Notes: a model not told the origin generated them from the letters alone. DNA of 32,118 nt from JAAYZM01 sp964510785 (GCA_964510785.1 CAZECM010000032.1:1-32118), one strand, 5' to 3'. Shown: positions 16,654 to 25,192, counted from the stretch's first letter. Numbers and translations: made by a program.

Positions 16654-16716
16654 GCGGTGAGCGCGGTGAGCGCGGTGAGCGCGGTGAGCGCGGTGAGCGC
16701 GGTGAGCGCGGTGAGC
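16654..16716. repeat. 9-bp tandem repeat, seven visible units, probably coding for RGE triplets
   Basis: Seven perfect GCGGTGAGC units abut the gap. In the plus-strand frame starting at 16653 they encode (RGE)7 followed by PTLAEKAG and a TAA at 16740-16742. That stop overlaps the purC stop on the other strand (CTAA). This is the likely end of the 13E12 protein, but frame continuity across the gap cannot be shown. Confidence 0.8.
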
Positions 16717-16738
16717 CGACCCTCGCCGAGAAGGCGGG

Positions 16739-17659
16739 CTAACCGTGGTCGAGCGGGGCGCCCGTGAGGCGCTCGAAGGCCTCGAGGTAGCGGGCGCGGG
16801 TGCGGGCGACGACGTCGTCTGGCAAGGGCGGTGGCGGGGTGTTGCCCGCGCGGTCCCAGCCGGATGCGGGCGAGGTGAGCCAGTCGCGGACGAACTGCTT
16901 GTCGAAGCTCGGCTGCGGCCCGCCCGGTGCCCACGTGTCGGCGGGCCAGAAGCGCGAGGAGTCCGGCGTGAGCACCTCGTCGCCGAGCACGATCTCGCCC
17001 GTGCCCGGATCGCGGCCGAACTCGAGCTTGGTGTCGGCGAGGATGACGCCCCGCTCCCGCGCGAGTCCCTCGGCTCGCCCGTACACCTCGAGGGTGAGGG
17101 ACCGCAGGCGCTCGGCGTCGTCGGCCCCGATCGTTGCCGCGACGGTCGCGAAGTCGACGTTCTCGTCGTGGTCGCCGAGCTCGGCCTTCGTCGCGGGCGT
17201 GAAGATCGGCTCGGGCAACCGCGAGCCGTCGACGAGCCTCGGTGGCAGTGCGACGCCGCACACCGCGCCGTCGGCTCGGTACTCCGCGAGCCCCGACCCC
17301 GCGAGGTAGCCACGTGCGACGCACTCGACTCCGAACATGTCGAGGCGCCGACACACCATCGCCCGTCCCGCGACATCGGCCGGCACGTCGAGCGAGACCA
17401 CGTGGTTCGCGATGACGTCGGCGAGCTGGTCGAACCACCACAGGCTGAGCTGCGTGAGCACGACCCCCTTGTCGGGGATGGGCGTCTCGAGCACGAAGTC
17501 GTAGGCGCTGATCCGGTCGCTCGCGACGACGAGGACGACGTCGCCCGCCGGGTGCTCACCGTCCGGCTCGTACAGGTCGCGGACCTTGCCCGAGTAGACG
17601 TGGCGCCAGCCTGGCAGCGCGGGAGCCGGAGTGGGCGGGATGCTGTTCACGCGGGACAT
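16739..17659 (-). CDS. purC: Phosphoribosylaminoimidazole-succinocarboxamide synthase (SAICAR synthetase)
   Basis: The 306-residue cytosolic enzyme joins aspartate to CAIR with ATP in de novo purine synthesis. Conserved blocks are in place: YSGKVRDLYEP (ATP loop, about 22-32), ASDRISAYDFVL, ECVARGYLAGSGL, LADTKLEFG, LGDEVLTPDSSRFWP and SFDKQFVRDWL. Length is normal for the long actinobacterial/fungal-type PurC. The ATG at 17659 has only a GAAAG-like site upstream. Its stop overlaps the plus-strand frame that reads through the RGE repeat. It is not in an operon with other purine genes here. Confidence 0.96.
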   Translation of the reverse strand: MSRVNSIPPTPAPALPGWRHVYSGKVRDLYEPDGEHPAGDVVLVVASDRISAYDFVLETPIPDKGVVLTQLSLWWFDQLADVIANHVVSLDVPADVAGRAMVCRRLDMFGVECVARGYLAGSGLAEYRADGAVCGVALPPRLVDGSRLPEPIFTPATKAELGDHDENVDFATVAATIGADDAERLRSLTLEVYGRAEGLARERGVILADTKLEFGRDPGTGEIVLGDEVLTPDSSRFWPADTWAPGGPQPSFDKQFVRDWLTSPASGWDRAGNTPPPPLPDDVVARTRARYLEAFERLTGAPLDHG

Positions 17660-17788
17660 TCTTTCACTGCGCCGTTTCGCTGCGCCGTCTCCCGCTGCGC
17701 GAGTCCCTCACCGCAGGGTCCCCACAGGGCAGCCCCTCACCGCGCAGCCCGGCACCACACCCTCCTCACACCGCGCCGTCGGACCCCG

Positions 17789-17803
17789 GGCGGGCTACCC
17801 GCC
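17789..17803 (-). terminator. Hairpin at the end of the monooxygenase operon
   Basis: GGCGGG and CCCGCC form a 6-bp stem with loop CTA that contains the stop codon of the 413-residue gene. No T-run follows. The rest of 17660-17794 shows only loose CTGCGCCGT repetition. Confidence 0.3.
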
Positions 17804-19036
17804 GGACGCCTCACCGGTCTGCTCGCCCGCGGTGGAGCGCGGGTCGACGCCGATGGCCCACACCGGGTCGGGCACGACGCCGTTGACGGACCAGTCGCCG
17901 ACGAGGCGCGCCTTGTAGATCACGGGGTTGTGCGACGCGACCGTGCGCGCGTTGCGCCAGTGCGCGTCGAGCCCGCGCGAGCGGCTCGTCGCCGAGGCAC
18001 CGAGAGCGTCGAACAGCACCGTCGCCGCGTGCGGCACGAGCGTGGAGAGCACCACCTGAGCCTGGGACGCCCGCAGCTCCGCGAGCGCGTTCGCCTCACG
18101 GTCGGCCGCCGAGTCGCGGTCGGCTGCGGTCTCGTGGGCGGCCTGGACCGCCGTGGCCACGTCCCGCACCGCCGCGCGCGCGGCGTACGCGATCGAGGAG
18201 ACCTCCCCAGCGACCGCGAGGTTCTGCGGGTCGTTGCGTGCGAGGGGCGCGTTGCCGTGGCTGTAGACCCGGGCCCGGTCACGCAGCTGTGCGGCGAGGT
18301 CGCGCTCGGCTGCGGCGGCGATCCCCGCGAGTACCGAGAGGAGGACGAGCTGGTAGAACGCCGTCTGGTAGCGGAAGCGGTCCCGGAACCCGGCGATGTC
18401 GTCCCCGGCCACGGCGGCGCCGTCGAACACGATCGTCCCCGTGCCCGTGAGCTGCTGTCCGAACCCGTCCCAGTCGTCGCTGATCCGCACCCCGGGCTGG
18501 TCGGTCCGCACGAGCACGGTGACGTCCTCCTCGCCGCGGCGCGCGGTCGCGTCGACCCAGTCGGCGTAGATAGAACCCGTCGTGTAGAACTTGCGACCCT
18601 CGACCACCCAGAACCCGTCACGGTCGAGCACCTGGGTGCCGGAGACCCCCAGCGCACCCGAACCCACCTCGCTCCAGGCGTTGCCGACGATCTCGCCCGC
18701 GCTGAACCGGCTCAGCCACGCATCACGTCCCGCTCCGTGCGGCGCCACGAGACGGTCCTCGACGTAGGCGAGGTGCCCCCGGAAGATCTGAGGCAGGTTC
18801 GGGTCCGCCGCGGCGAGGTCCACGAGCACCTCGGTGAGCTCGGGGATCGTGAGCCCGTCACCACCGTGCTCCTCGGGAACCCGCAGCCGGCCGAGACCAG
18901 CCTGGGCGAGCGCCCGCACCTGCTCGCGGGGCAGCACGTGGTCACGCTCGCGCTCGCTCACCCCCTCGGCGACCTGGGCCATGACGGGATCCAGCCGTTC
19001 ACGCACCTTCGCAAGGCGCGCCGAGTCGCGGCCCAT
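17795..19036 (-). CDS. Acyl-CoA dehydrogenase-fold flavin monooxygenase (DszC/SfnB-like), second copy
   Basis: The 413-residue protein has the acyl-CoA dehydrogenase fold: N-terminal helices with VRALAQAGLGRLRVPEEHGGDGL, middle strands with EIVGNAWSEVGS and FWVVEGRKFYTTGSIYADWV, and a C-terminal helical bundle with LGASATSRSRGLDAHWRNARTVASHNPVIYKARLVGDW. The RGLDAHWRNARTVASHNP wording is that of the flavin-dependent monooxygenase branch (DszC, SfnB), not of beta-oxidation enzymes. It would use reduced FMN from a separate reductase. The ATG at 19036 shares one base with the preceding stop (TGATG), so the genes are translationally coupled. The substrate is unknown. Confidence 0.85.
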   Translation of the reverse strand: MGRDSARLAKVRERLDPVMAQVAEGVSERERDHVLPREQVRALAQAGLGRLRVPEEHGGDGLTIPELTEVLVDLAAADPNLPQIFRGHLAYVEDRLVAPHGAGRDAWLSRFSAGEIVGNAWSEVGSGALGVSGTQVLDRDGFWVVEGRKFYTTGSIYADWVDATARRGEEDVTVLVRTDQPGVRISDDWDGFGQQLTGTGTIVFDGAAVAGDDIAGFRDRFRYQTAFYQLVLLSVLAGIAAAAERDLAAQLRDRARVYSHGNAPLARNDPQNLAVAGEVSSIAYAARAAVRDVATAVQAAHETAADRDSAADREANALAELRASQAQVVLSTLVPHAATVLFDALGASATSRSRGLDAHWRNARTVASHNPVIYKARLVGDWSVNGVVPDPVWAIGVDPRSTAGEQTGEASGG

Positions 19037-20265
19037 CAGGTGTACAGCGAGATCGGCTGCAGCTCACCGTTGAGCTCCCACGCGCCGACCTCGAGCTTCT
19101 TGAAGTCGACCGGGTCGTGCAGCGAGTGCGTGCGGATGTTGCGCCAGAACAGGTCGAGGCCCACCGAGGACTTCGTCGAGCTCGACCCGGTGACCTCGAA
19201 GACCCGGTTGGCCACGTCGAGGCCCACGTCGCTCGAGACCACCTTGAGCCGCGCGATCTCGATCTCGAGCGCACCGCGGGCTTCCGCAGTCACGGCCTCA
19301 CCCTGGGAGACGACGGCGTCGAACGCGCGGCCTGCCCGATCCGCGAGCGCCTCGACCGCGGCGATCCGCGAGGCGAGCTCTCCCACCGTGCGCTGCACGA
19401 AGGGGTCGTCGCGGTAGCGCTCGGCGTTCGACAAGAACCACGAGTTCTTGCGGTCACGGACGATCTCGATGCCGCGCGCGAGGGCGCCTTGTGCGATGCC
19501 GAGGTAGAGATTGCCGAACGCGAGCTGGATGCCCGGGGTGATGAGCGTCGCGAAGGGCTCGTCCGAGAGCGCGCCGAGCACGTCGTCCGGCTCGACGCGG
19601 ACGCCTTCGAAACGGACCGAGCCGCTCGCGGAGAGCCGCTGGCCCAGGTTGTCCCAGTCGCCGAGGTAGGCGACCCCCGCGCGGTCGTGGTCGAGTGCCA
19701 CGAAGAGCACCTGGCCGTCGCGCTCACCGCCGCGCACGAGCCCCGCGGCGAGCACGATGTCGCCCGCGGACGCCCCGGTCGAGAACCGCTTGAGGCCGTC
19801 GAGACGGTAGCCCTCGCCGTCCGGGGCGAGGACGAGGTCGGGATCGACGGGGTTGACGGCGTCGCCCCACACCCAACGCCCGGCGACCGTGCGCTCGTAC
19901 CACCCGGCTTGAGCCTCTCGCGCCGCGGCGAAGCCGATGTTCGCGGAGTTGATGTAGTGGTACGCGAGGACCTGCGCGACCGAGGCGTCGGCCCGCGCGA
20001 GGATGCGCACCGCGAGGAACGCCGTCTCCCAGTGCGCGCCCCCGCCCCCGGACTCCGCCGGGTCGAGGAGGTTGACGAGCCCGTGGTCGCGCAGGAGATC
20101 GAGCTCGGCGCTCGGGTCCTGGTTCGCGCGGTCGCGCTCGAGGGCGTCGACGGCGAGCTGCGTGGCCACCGTCTCGGCGACGGCGGACCACGAGTCGAGC
20201 TCAGCCTGGTCGGCGTGACCCGACCAGGGGCTGCGCTGGGTGGCTGCTTCGGTGCTCGTGCTCAT
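19036..20265 (-). CDS. Acyl-CoA dehydrogenase-fold flavin monooxygenase (DszC/SfnB-like), first copy
   Basis: The 409-residue protein starts at the ATG at 20265, which has AGGAGAG upstream and overlaps the stop of the luciferase-family gene (ATGA). It has the same fold as its neighbour but is distantly related: LLRDHGLVNLLDPAESGGGGAHWETAF, ADASVAQVLAYHY, RFSTGASAGDIVLAAGL (flavin region), then VGLDLFWRNIRTHSLHDPVDFKKLEVGAWELNG. The FWRNIRTHSLHDPVDFK block is typical of DszC-like monooxygenases. The pair in one operon may act on different oxidation states or form a heteromer; this is inference. No flavin reductase gene lies nearby. Confidence 0.87.
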   Translation of the reverse strand: MSTSTEAATQRSPWSGHADQAELDSWSAVAETVATQLAVDALERDRANQDPSAELDLLRDHGLVNLLDPAESGGGGAHWETAFLAVRILARADASVAQVLAYHYINSANIGFAAAREAQAGWYERTVAGRWVWGDAVNPVDPDLVLAPDGEGYRLDGLKRFSTGASAGDIVLAAGLVRGGERDGQVLFVALDHDRAGVAYLGDWDNLGQRLSASGSVRFEGVRVEPDDVLGALSDEPFATLITPGIQLAFGNLYLGIAQGALARGIEIVRDRKNSWFLSNAERYRDDPFVQRTVGELASRIAAVEALADRAGRAFDAVVSQGEAVTAEARGALEIEIARLKVVSSDVGLDVANRVFEVTGSSSTKSSVGLDLFWRNIRTHSLHDPVDFKKLEVGAWELNGELQPISLYT

Positions 20266-21740
20266 GCGTTCTCTCCTGAGGTGAGGGCGGTCAGGTCCGG
20301 GGGAGCGTCGGGATCGCCGGCCGCGGCGAAAGCGGAGGGCGCGGTGTTGTCCGCAGCGGAGGTCTTGCCCGCATAGGCGCCGCGGTAGGCGTGCGCGGGG
20401 TGCCAGTCGGGGACGACGGGCGAGCCGGTGGCGTTGAGCCGGCCGCGCAAGGTCCCGGCGGGGTACTCGTCCCACACCCGACCGCGCCGGCGCAGCTCGG
20501 GCACGGCGAGCCGCACGAAGTCCTCGAAGGTGCCCGGTGTCACGACGTAGGCGAGGTTGAAGCCGTCGATGCCACCGACGTCGACCCACCGCTCGAGCTC
20601 GTCCGCGACCGTCGTCGGGCTCCCCACGATGACCGGGCCGATGCCCCCGATCCCCACGTAGTGCGCGATGTCCCGAGGCGTCCACTCGCGGTCGGGGTCC
20701 GCGAAGGTGAAGATCGACAGCGCCGAGCGGGCGGCGTCGGTGTCGACGTACTTGAGCGGCGTGTCCGGGTCGAACTGCGACAGGTCGAGACCCGACCAGC
20801 CGCCGTAGAGCGCGAGGGCCCCCTCGAGGCTCACGTACTGGCGGTACTCGGCGTACCTGGCCTGCGCCTCCTCGTCCGTCTCGGCGACGATCACGGTCGC
20901 GAGCGTGAGGATCTTGACGGACTCCCGCGGGCGGCCTCCGGCCTCGGCGCGGTCGCGGATGTCATCGGTGACCTTGCGCGTGAGCTCGGGGACGAGCCCG
21001 TTGATGAACACGGCCTCGCCGTGCCGGGCCGCGAAGGCACGCCCGCGGGGTGAGGCACCCGCCTGGAAGATCACCGGGGTGCGCTGGGGGCTGGGTTCGG
21101 ACAGGTGGATGCCGGGCACCGTGAAGTGCTCGCCGTCGTGCTCGATGGGGTGGACCTTGCGCGGGTCGGTGAAGACCCCTCGCTCGCGGTCGCGCAGCAC
21201 GGCGCCGTCCTCCCAGGACCCCTCCCAGAGCCGATAGGTGACGTCCATGAACTCCTCGGCGATCTCGTAGCGGTCGTCGTGGGCGATCTGGCGGTCCAGG
21301 CCGAGGTTGCGGGCCGCGCTGTCGAGGTACGCGGTCACGACGTTCCAGCCGATCCGCCCGCGCGTGAAGTGGTCGAGGGTCGTGAAGGTGCGGGCGAGCG
21401 AGTAGGGCAGCTCGTAGGTGAGCGCGACGGTGACACCGAAGCCCAGGTGCTCGGTCGCCGCGGCCATGGCGGGGATCTGGAGCAGGGGATCGCCGACGGG
21501 CACCTGCGCCGAGTCGATCAGCGCGGGCGCGGCGGAGTGCCGGTAGACGTCGTAGATGCCCACGACGTCCGCGAGGAACAGCGCGTCGAAGGTCCCCTCC
21601 TCGAGCAGCCGGGCGAGCGAGATCCAGTAGTCGAGGGAGTTGTACTCGACCGCGCGGTTCTCCGGATGGCGCCACAGACCCGGGGCCTGGTGCGTCACGC
21701 AGCTCATGTCGAAGGCGTTGAGGATGATTCGCGAAGCCAC
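20262..21740 (-). CDS. LLM-class FMN-dependent monooxygenase (NtaA/SnaA/DszA family)
   Basis: The 492-residue protein starts with GTG after GGAGAAG. It has the bacterial-luciferase barrel of the NtaA/SnaA/DszA branch: LWRHPENRAVEYNSLDYWISLARLLEEGTFDALFLAD, MAAATEHLGFGVTVALTYELPYSLARTFTTLDHFTRGRIGWNVVTAYLDSAARNLGL, and TPVIFQAGASPRGRAFAARHGEAVFI. These match DszA (dibenzothiophene sulfone monooxygenase) block by block from memory. A C-terminal extension of about 60 residues (HPAHAYRGAYAGK onward) ends in a Pro/Asp-rich tail. It is first in a three-gene operon with two DszC-like genes and divergent from a sugar-type importer. Likely role: oxidative C-S or C-N cleavage of an imported compound. 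Confidence 0.9.
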   Translation of the reverse strand: MASRIILNAFDMSCVTHQAPGLWRHPENRAVEYNSLDYWISLARLLEEGTFDALFLADVVGIYDVYRHSAAPALIDSAQVPVGDPLLQIPAMAAATEHLGFGVTVALTYELPYSLARTFTTLDHFTRGRIGWNVVTAYLDSAARNLGLDRQIAHDDRYEIAEEFMDVTYRLWEGSWEDGAVLRDRERGVFTDPRKVHPIEHDGEHFTVPGIHLSEPSPQRTPVIFQAGASPRGRAFAARHGEAVFINGLVPELTRKVTDDIRDRAEAGGRPRESVKILTLATVIVAETDEEAQARYAEYRQYVSLEGALALYGGWSGLDLSQFDPDTPLKYVDTDAARSALSIFTFADPDREWTPRDIAHYVGIGGIGPVIVGSPTTVADELERWVDVGGIDGFNLAYVVTPGTFEDFVRLAVPELRRRGRVWDEYPAGTLRGRLNATGSPVVPDWHPAHAYRGAYAGKTSAADNTAPSAFAAAGDPDAPPDLTALTSGENA

Positions 21741-21828
21741 CGCTTCTCCACTGTTCGTGCCGTCGAGGTCGGGCAGACCGTAGTGGGCATTCGGCGCACC
21801 GCACTCCCTTGTCCCAGGAATCTCACTA

Positions 21829-21844
21829 TTCGAGACATTGCGAA
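21829..21844. promoter_or_regulatory. Inverted repeat in the divergent monooxygenase/transporter promoter region
   Basis: TTCG-AGACATTG-CGAA is a short interrupted palindrome in the AT-richest part of the 209-base spacer 21741-21949, about midway between the divergent genes. It could be a shared operator. The arms are only 4 bp, so chance is possible. Confidence 0.25.
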
Positions 21845-21949
21845 GAATCGTGGACGGCGGCCGCCTCGGCGCACAAGATCAGCGCCGCTCCGGGACGCGA
21901 CACCCGCCCCCGGACGATCCGCAGCTGAACCACCCGAAAGGAGAACCCC

Positions 21950-23344
21950 ATGGTTGCCGCACCCGGCCACCGTCGTTCCCGGCACGTCCTCACCTCGGTG
22001 AGCCTCGCCCTGTGCGCCTCGCTCGCGCTGACGGCCTGCGCCAGCGACACCGGAGGTTCGACTCCCGGTGGCTCCGAGTCGAACGGCGCGTCGCCGAGCG
22101 ACACGGCCGCGAGCTCCGACGAGCGCCCCTTCGAGGGGCAGGAGCTCTCCGCCCTGCTCATCACCTCGCACGAGGGGGCGGCGAACTGGCTCAAGGCCGA
22201 GTTCGAGGAGCAGACAGGCGCCACCGTGAAGCTCACGATCGTGCCCTACGACGAGATCGGGGCGACCCTCGCCCTCGACCAGCAGTCCGGCGCGAACACG
22301 ATCGACGTCGCCGCACCCTGGTACGTCTCGATCGGAGACCTCGCGGCAGGCGGCTCGATCCAGGACCTCACGGACTGGATCGACGCCGAGGCGGAGTCGC
22401 TCGACATCGACGACTTCATCCCGGCGATCTACGACCCGTACACGCTCGTCGACGGCCGCCGCTATGGCCTGCCGTTCGACGGGGACACCCACGTGCTCTT
22501 CTACAACACCGAGGTCCTCGCCAAGAGCGGGATCACCGAGCCCCCGGCCACGTGGGACGAGTACCTCGAGCAGGTCGAGAAGATCACCGCCGAGCAGTCC
22601 GGCGACGGTGTCTACGGCGCGGCGATCTTCGGCCAGAAGTCGCCGCTCATCCTCGGTGCGGCGTACGCCAACCGGCTCGCCGGCTTCGGCGGGGAGTTCG
22701 TCGACGCGCAGGGTCGCCCGACGATCAACTCGCCGCAGGCGGTCGCCGCGGCGCAGTCGCTCGTCGACGTCATCGCCCACGCCTTCCCGACGCCGGCGGA
22801 GACCGACTTCGGCGTCGGCAACGGCGCCTGGTACGACGCCCGCGTCGGGTTCATCGAGAACTGGACCGACCTGGGTGTCGGCTCCGAGACGAACCCCGAC
22901 TCCAAGGTCGCGGGCTCGTGGGGCGTCACGACGCTCCCCGTGGGTGGGGACCAGCCGACGTCGCGCGCCTCGCTCGTCGCCGGGTTCACGTGGGTGATCG
23001 CCGCCAACACCACCAAGGACGAGCTCGCGAAGGAGTTCATCGCCTTCGCCTCGTCCTCGGAGGTGAACTCGGGGCTCATCGTGGCCGACCCGCAGACGGG
23101 GATCGACCCCAACCGCGTCTCGGCCCTCGAGAGCGACGCGTACGGCACGCAGTACCCGGACCTGCAGCGGGTCAACCGTGCCACGCTCGACGGCGCGCTC
23201 GCCTGGCCCACCGGCGAGAACGCCTCGGCCGCGGCGCAGGTCCTCACCGACGAGCTCGCGAAGCTCATCGCCGGCGAGGGCGGCACCGCTCAGGAGACCC
23301 TCGACCGCGTGCAGGCCGAGTGGGAGAAGCTCCTTGGCTCCTAG
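21950..23344 (+). CDS. ABC transporter substrate-binding lipoprotein (family 1, CUT1 type)
   Basis: The 464-residue product has a lipoprotein signal with lipobox LTAC (Cys30), a Gly/Ser/Thr linker to about residue 60, then a MalE/UgpB-like binding domain: NWLKAEFEEQTGATVKLTIVPYDEI, GRRYGLPFDGDTHVLFYNTEVLAKSGITEPPATWDEY, and VAGFTWVIAANTTKDELAKEFIAF. A GAAAGGAGAA ribosome site precedes the ATG. The family normally binds oligosaccharides, sugar alcohols or glycerol-phosphate-like ligands. It is divergent from the monooxygenase operon, suggesting that it collects the monooxygenase substrate. No ligand can be assigned from sequence. Confidence 0.9.
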   Translation: MVAAPGHRRSRHVLTSVSLALCASLALTACASDTGGSTPGGSESNGASPSDTAASSDERPFEGQELSALLITSHEGAANWLKAEFEEQTGATVKLTIVPYDEIGATLALDQQSGANTIDVAAPWYVSIGDLAAGGSIQDLTDWIDAEAESLDIDDFIPAIYDPYTLVDGRRYGLPFDGDTHVLFYNTEVLAKSGITEPPATWDEYLEQVEKITAEQSGDGVYGAAIFGQKSPLILGAAYANRLAGFGGEFVDAQGRPTINSPQAVAAAQSLVDVIAHAFPTPAETDFGVGNGAWYDARVGFIENWTDLGVGSETNPDSKVAGSWGVTTLPVGGDQPTSRASLVAGFTWVIAANTTKDELAKEFIAFASSSEVNSGLIVADPQTGIDPNRVSALESDAYGTQYPDLQRVNRATLDGALAWPTGENASAAAQVLTDELAKLIAGEGGTAQETLDRVQAEWEKLLGS

Positions 23345-24263
23345 CTCGGCCACTGCGGTGCGCCCACGCCGTTCGCTGCGCATCTCCTCGCGGCACCAGG
23401 CGTGGGCGCACCGCGCCCTCGTGGCCCCCAGCGCGCTCGCCGTGCTCGTGCTGGGGGCCTACCCGCTCGCCTTCCTCCTGGCCGCCTCGATCTCGAAGTC
23501 CTCGCTCGGCGCGCCGTTCCAGTCATGGGTGGGCACGGACAACTTCGCGACGGTGCTCGCCGACGCCGATGTCGTAGCGTCGCTGTGGCGCACGGCGGGC
23601 TACGCCGTGGCCGTCAGCGTCGCGAGCGTCTTCCTCGGCGTCGCGAGCGCGCTCGCGCTGCACCGCAGCACGCGGTCCGGCTCGTTGGTGCGCACCGTCC
23701 TGCTGCTCCCGCTGATCCTGCCGCCCGTCGTCGTGGGCACGCTGTGGAAGCTCGTCTTCAACCCCGGCGGTGGGCTCCTCGCGACCGCCCTGGGCGCCGT
23801 CGGGATCGATGCGTCCGGCGTCGCGCCACTGTCGTCGACGACGTGGGCGCTGCCCGCGATCGGCCTCGCCGACGTCTGGGAGTGGACACCTCTCGTCACG
23901 CTGCTCGTCTTCGCCGCGCTGCTCTCCCAGGACGAGGAGGTGCGCGAGGCCGCGCAGCTCGACGGTGCCCACGGGTGGACCCTGTTCCGCTCGATCACGC
24001 TGCCCTCGGTCGCGGGCGTGGTGGTCGCCGCGTTCCTGATCCGGCTCATCATCGCGCTCAAGGCCTTCGACCTCGTGTTCATGATGACCTCCGGCGGGCC
24101 GGGGCAGTCCTCGACCCTGACCTCCTACGTCATCTATCAGGTCGCCCTCAAGGAGTTCGACGTGGGCCGGGCCGCGGCGATCACCCTCGTGCTCGCCGTC
24201 GTCGTCACTCTCGTGACCCTGCCCGTCGTCGCCCTGACCCGCCGGGTGCAGCGCGATGGCTAG
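23334..24263 (+). CDS. CUT1-type ABC transporter permease (MalF-like)
   Basis: The 309-residue membrane protein starts at the TTG at 23334, inside the end of the binding-protein gene, with GGGAGAAG as ribosome site; a GTG at 23358 is an alternative. About six membrane segments are visible: ALVAPSALAVLVLGAYPLAFLLAASI, then TVLLLPLILPPVVVGTLWKLVFNP (the usual MalF-type wording). The ATPase-coupling EAA loop reads EAAQLDGAHGWTLFRSITLP at about residues 215-235. It pairs with the permease encoded at 24256-25083. Confidence 0.88.
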   Translation: MAPSSATAVRPRRSLRISSRHQAWAHRALVAPSALAVLVLGAYPLAFLLAASISKSSLGAPFQSWVGTDNFATVLADADVVASLWRTAGYAVAVSVASVFLGVASALALHRSTRSGSLVRTVLLLPLILPPVVVGTLWKLVFNPGGGLLATALGAVGIDASGVAPLSSTTWALPAIGLADVWEWTPLVTLLVFAALLSQDEEVREAAQLDGAHGWTLFRSITLPSVAGVVVAAFLIRLIIALKAFDLVFMMTSGGPGQSSTLTSYVIYQVALKEFDVGRAAAITLVLAVVVTLVTLPVVALTRRVQRDG

Positions 24264-25083
24264 GCGCGCCGCGTCCCCGCGACGCTCGATCCTCGCCGAG
24301 GGCTTCGTCCTCGCGCTCCTCGCGGCCACCGTCGTGCCGCTGCTGTACCTGCTGTCCGTCTCCTTCATGGGACGCGGCGAGACGGTCGCCGGGGTGCTCA
24401 TCACGTCCGACCCGCAGTGGAGCAACTGGACGCAGACCTTGACCGACTCGACGCTGCCGCGCGCCGTGGTGAACTCCGTCGCCGCTGCCACCGCGGGAGC
24501 GCTCGTGAGCCTCGCGCTCGCACTGCCCGGGGCGTGGACCGTCGCGCGGTTCCGCACCGGGGGGCGCACGCTGGGCGCGACGCTGCTCAGTCCCTGGCTG
24601 CTGCCGCCGATCGTGGCCGTCGTGCCGCTGCTGAGCCTGCTGCGGGTGCTGCAGCTCAACAACACCCTCGCAGGGCTCGCCCTCGTGTACGCCCTCGTCA
24701 ACGTGCCCGTCGCGGTGTGGCTGCTCGAAGGGTTCGTGCGCGGGCTCCCCGTCGAGATCGAGGAGGCCGCCCGGCTCGACGGGGCCGGGACGCTGCGCAC
24801 GCTCACGGCGGTCGTCACCCCGTTGCTCGCGCCCGCGCTCGTCGCCGTCGGCATCATCGTCGCGATCCTCAACTACAACGAGTTCCTGCTCGCGACGTTC
24901 CTCACGCAGTCCGCGGACTCCCAGACCGTCCCCGTCGCGCTCTCGCTCTTCTACGGGGACCGCACGCCGCACTTCGGGAAGATCGCGGCCGCCTCGATCA
25001 TCGGCGTCGTGCCGGTGTTCGCCCTCGCGGTGCTCTTCCAGCGCTGGCTCGTGGGTGGGCTCACGGCCGGGGCGCACCGCTGA
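24256..25083 (+). CDS. CUT1-type ABC transporter permease (MalG-like)
   Basis: The 275-residue permease begins with an ATG overlapping the previous gene by 8 bases. It has MalG-type features: LLYLLSVSFMGRGE after the first helix, TLLSPWLLPPIVAVVPLLSLL, the EAA loop EEAARLDGAGTLRTLTAVVTPL, and ILNYNEFLLATFLT near the end. With the MalF-like subunit it forms the import channel. No ATPase gene follows, so it would use an ATPase encoded elsewhere, as many actinobacterial CUT1 importers do through a shared MsiK-type protein. Confidence 0.9.
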   Translation: MARRAASPRRSILAEGFVLALLAATVVPLLYLLSVSFMGRGETVAGVLITSDPQWSNWTQTLTDSTLPRAVVNSVAAATAGALVSLALALPGAWTVARFRTGGRTLGATLLSPWLLPPIVAVVPLLSLLRVLQLNNTLAGLALVYALVNVPVAVWLLEGFVRGLPVEIEEAARLDGAGTLRTLTAVVTPLLAPALVAVGIIVAILNYNEFLLATFLTQSADSQTVPVALSLFYGDRTPHFGKIAAASIIGVVPVFALAVLFQRWLVGGLTAGAHR

Positions 25084-25179
25084 CCCCGCGCGGCTCCACC
25101 CGGTTGCCCCGCCTGCACCCGGCACCCAGCTCGTCCACAGCCGCGCCGAGGCAGCCACACTCGCGCTCGCCGAGCGCCA

Positions 25180-25185
25180 TAGGGT
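25180..25185 (+). promoter_or_regulatory. -10 hexamer of a leaderless promoter for the AAA ATPase
   Basis: TAGGGT is followed by exactly 7 bases and then the GTG at 25193. The spacing puts the transcription start on the G of the start codon. No ribosome site exists there. Confidence 0.55.
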
Positions 25186-25192
25186 GTGCGTT

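Noticed and set aside
16653..16716. Possible CRISPR array
   Set aside because: The units are 9 bp with no spacers: a simple coding tandem repeat.
16745..19417. 890-codon plus-strand frame opposite purC and the monooxygenases
   Set aside because: No recognisable domain; shadow of three well-supported minus-strand genes.
21741..21949. SAM or other riboswitch upstream of the monooxygenase operon
   Set aside because: No multi-helix conserved core could be traced; only a 4-bp-arm palindrome is visible.
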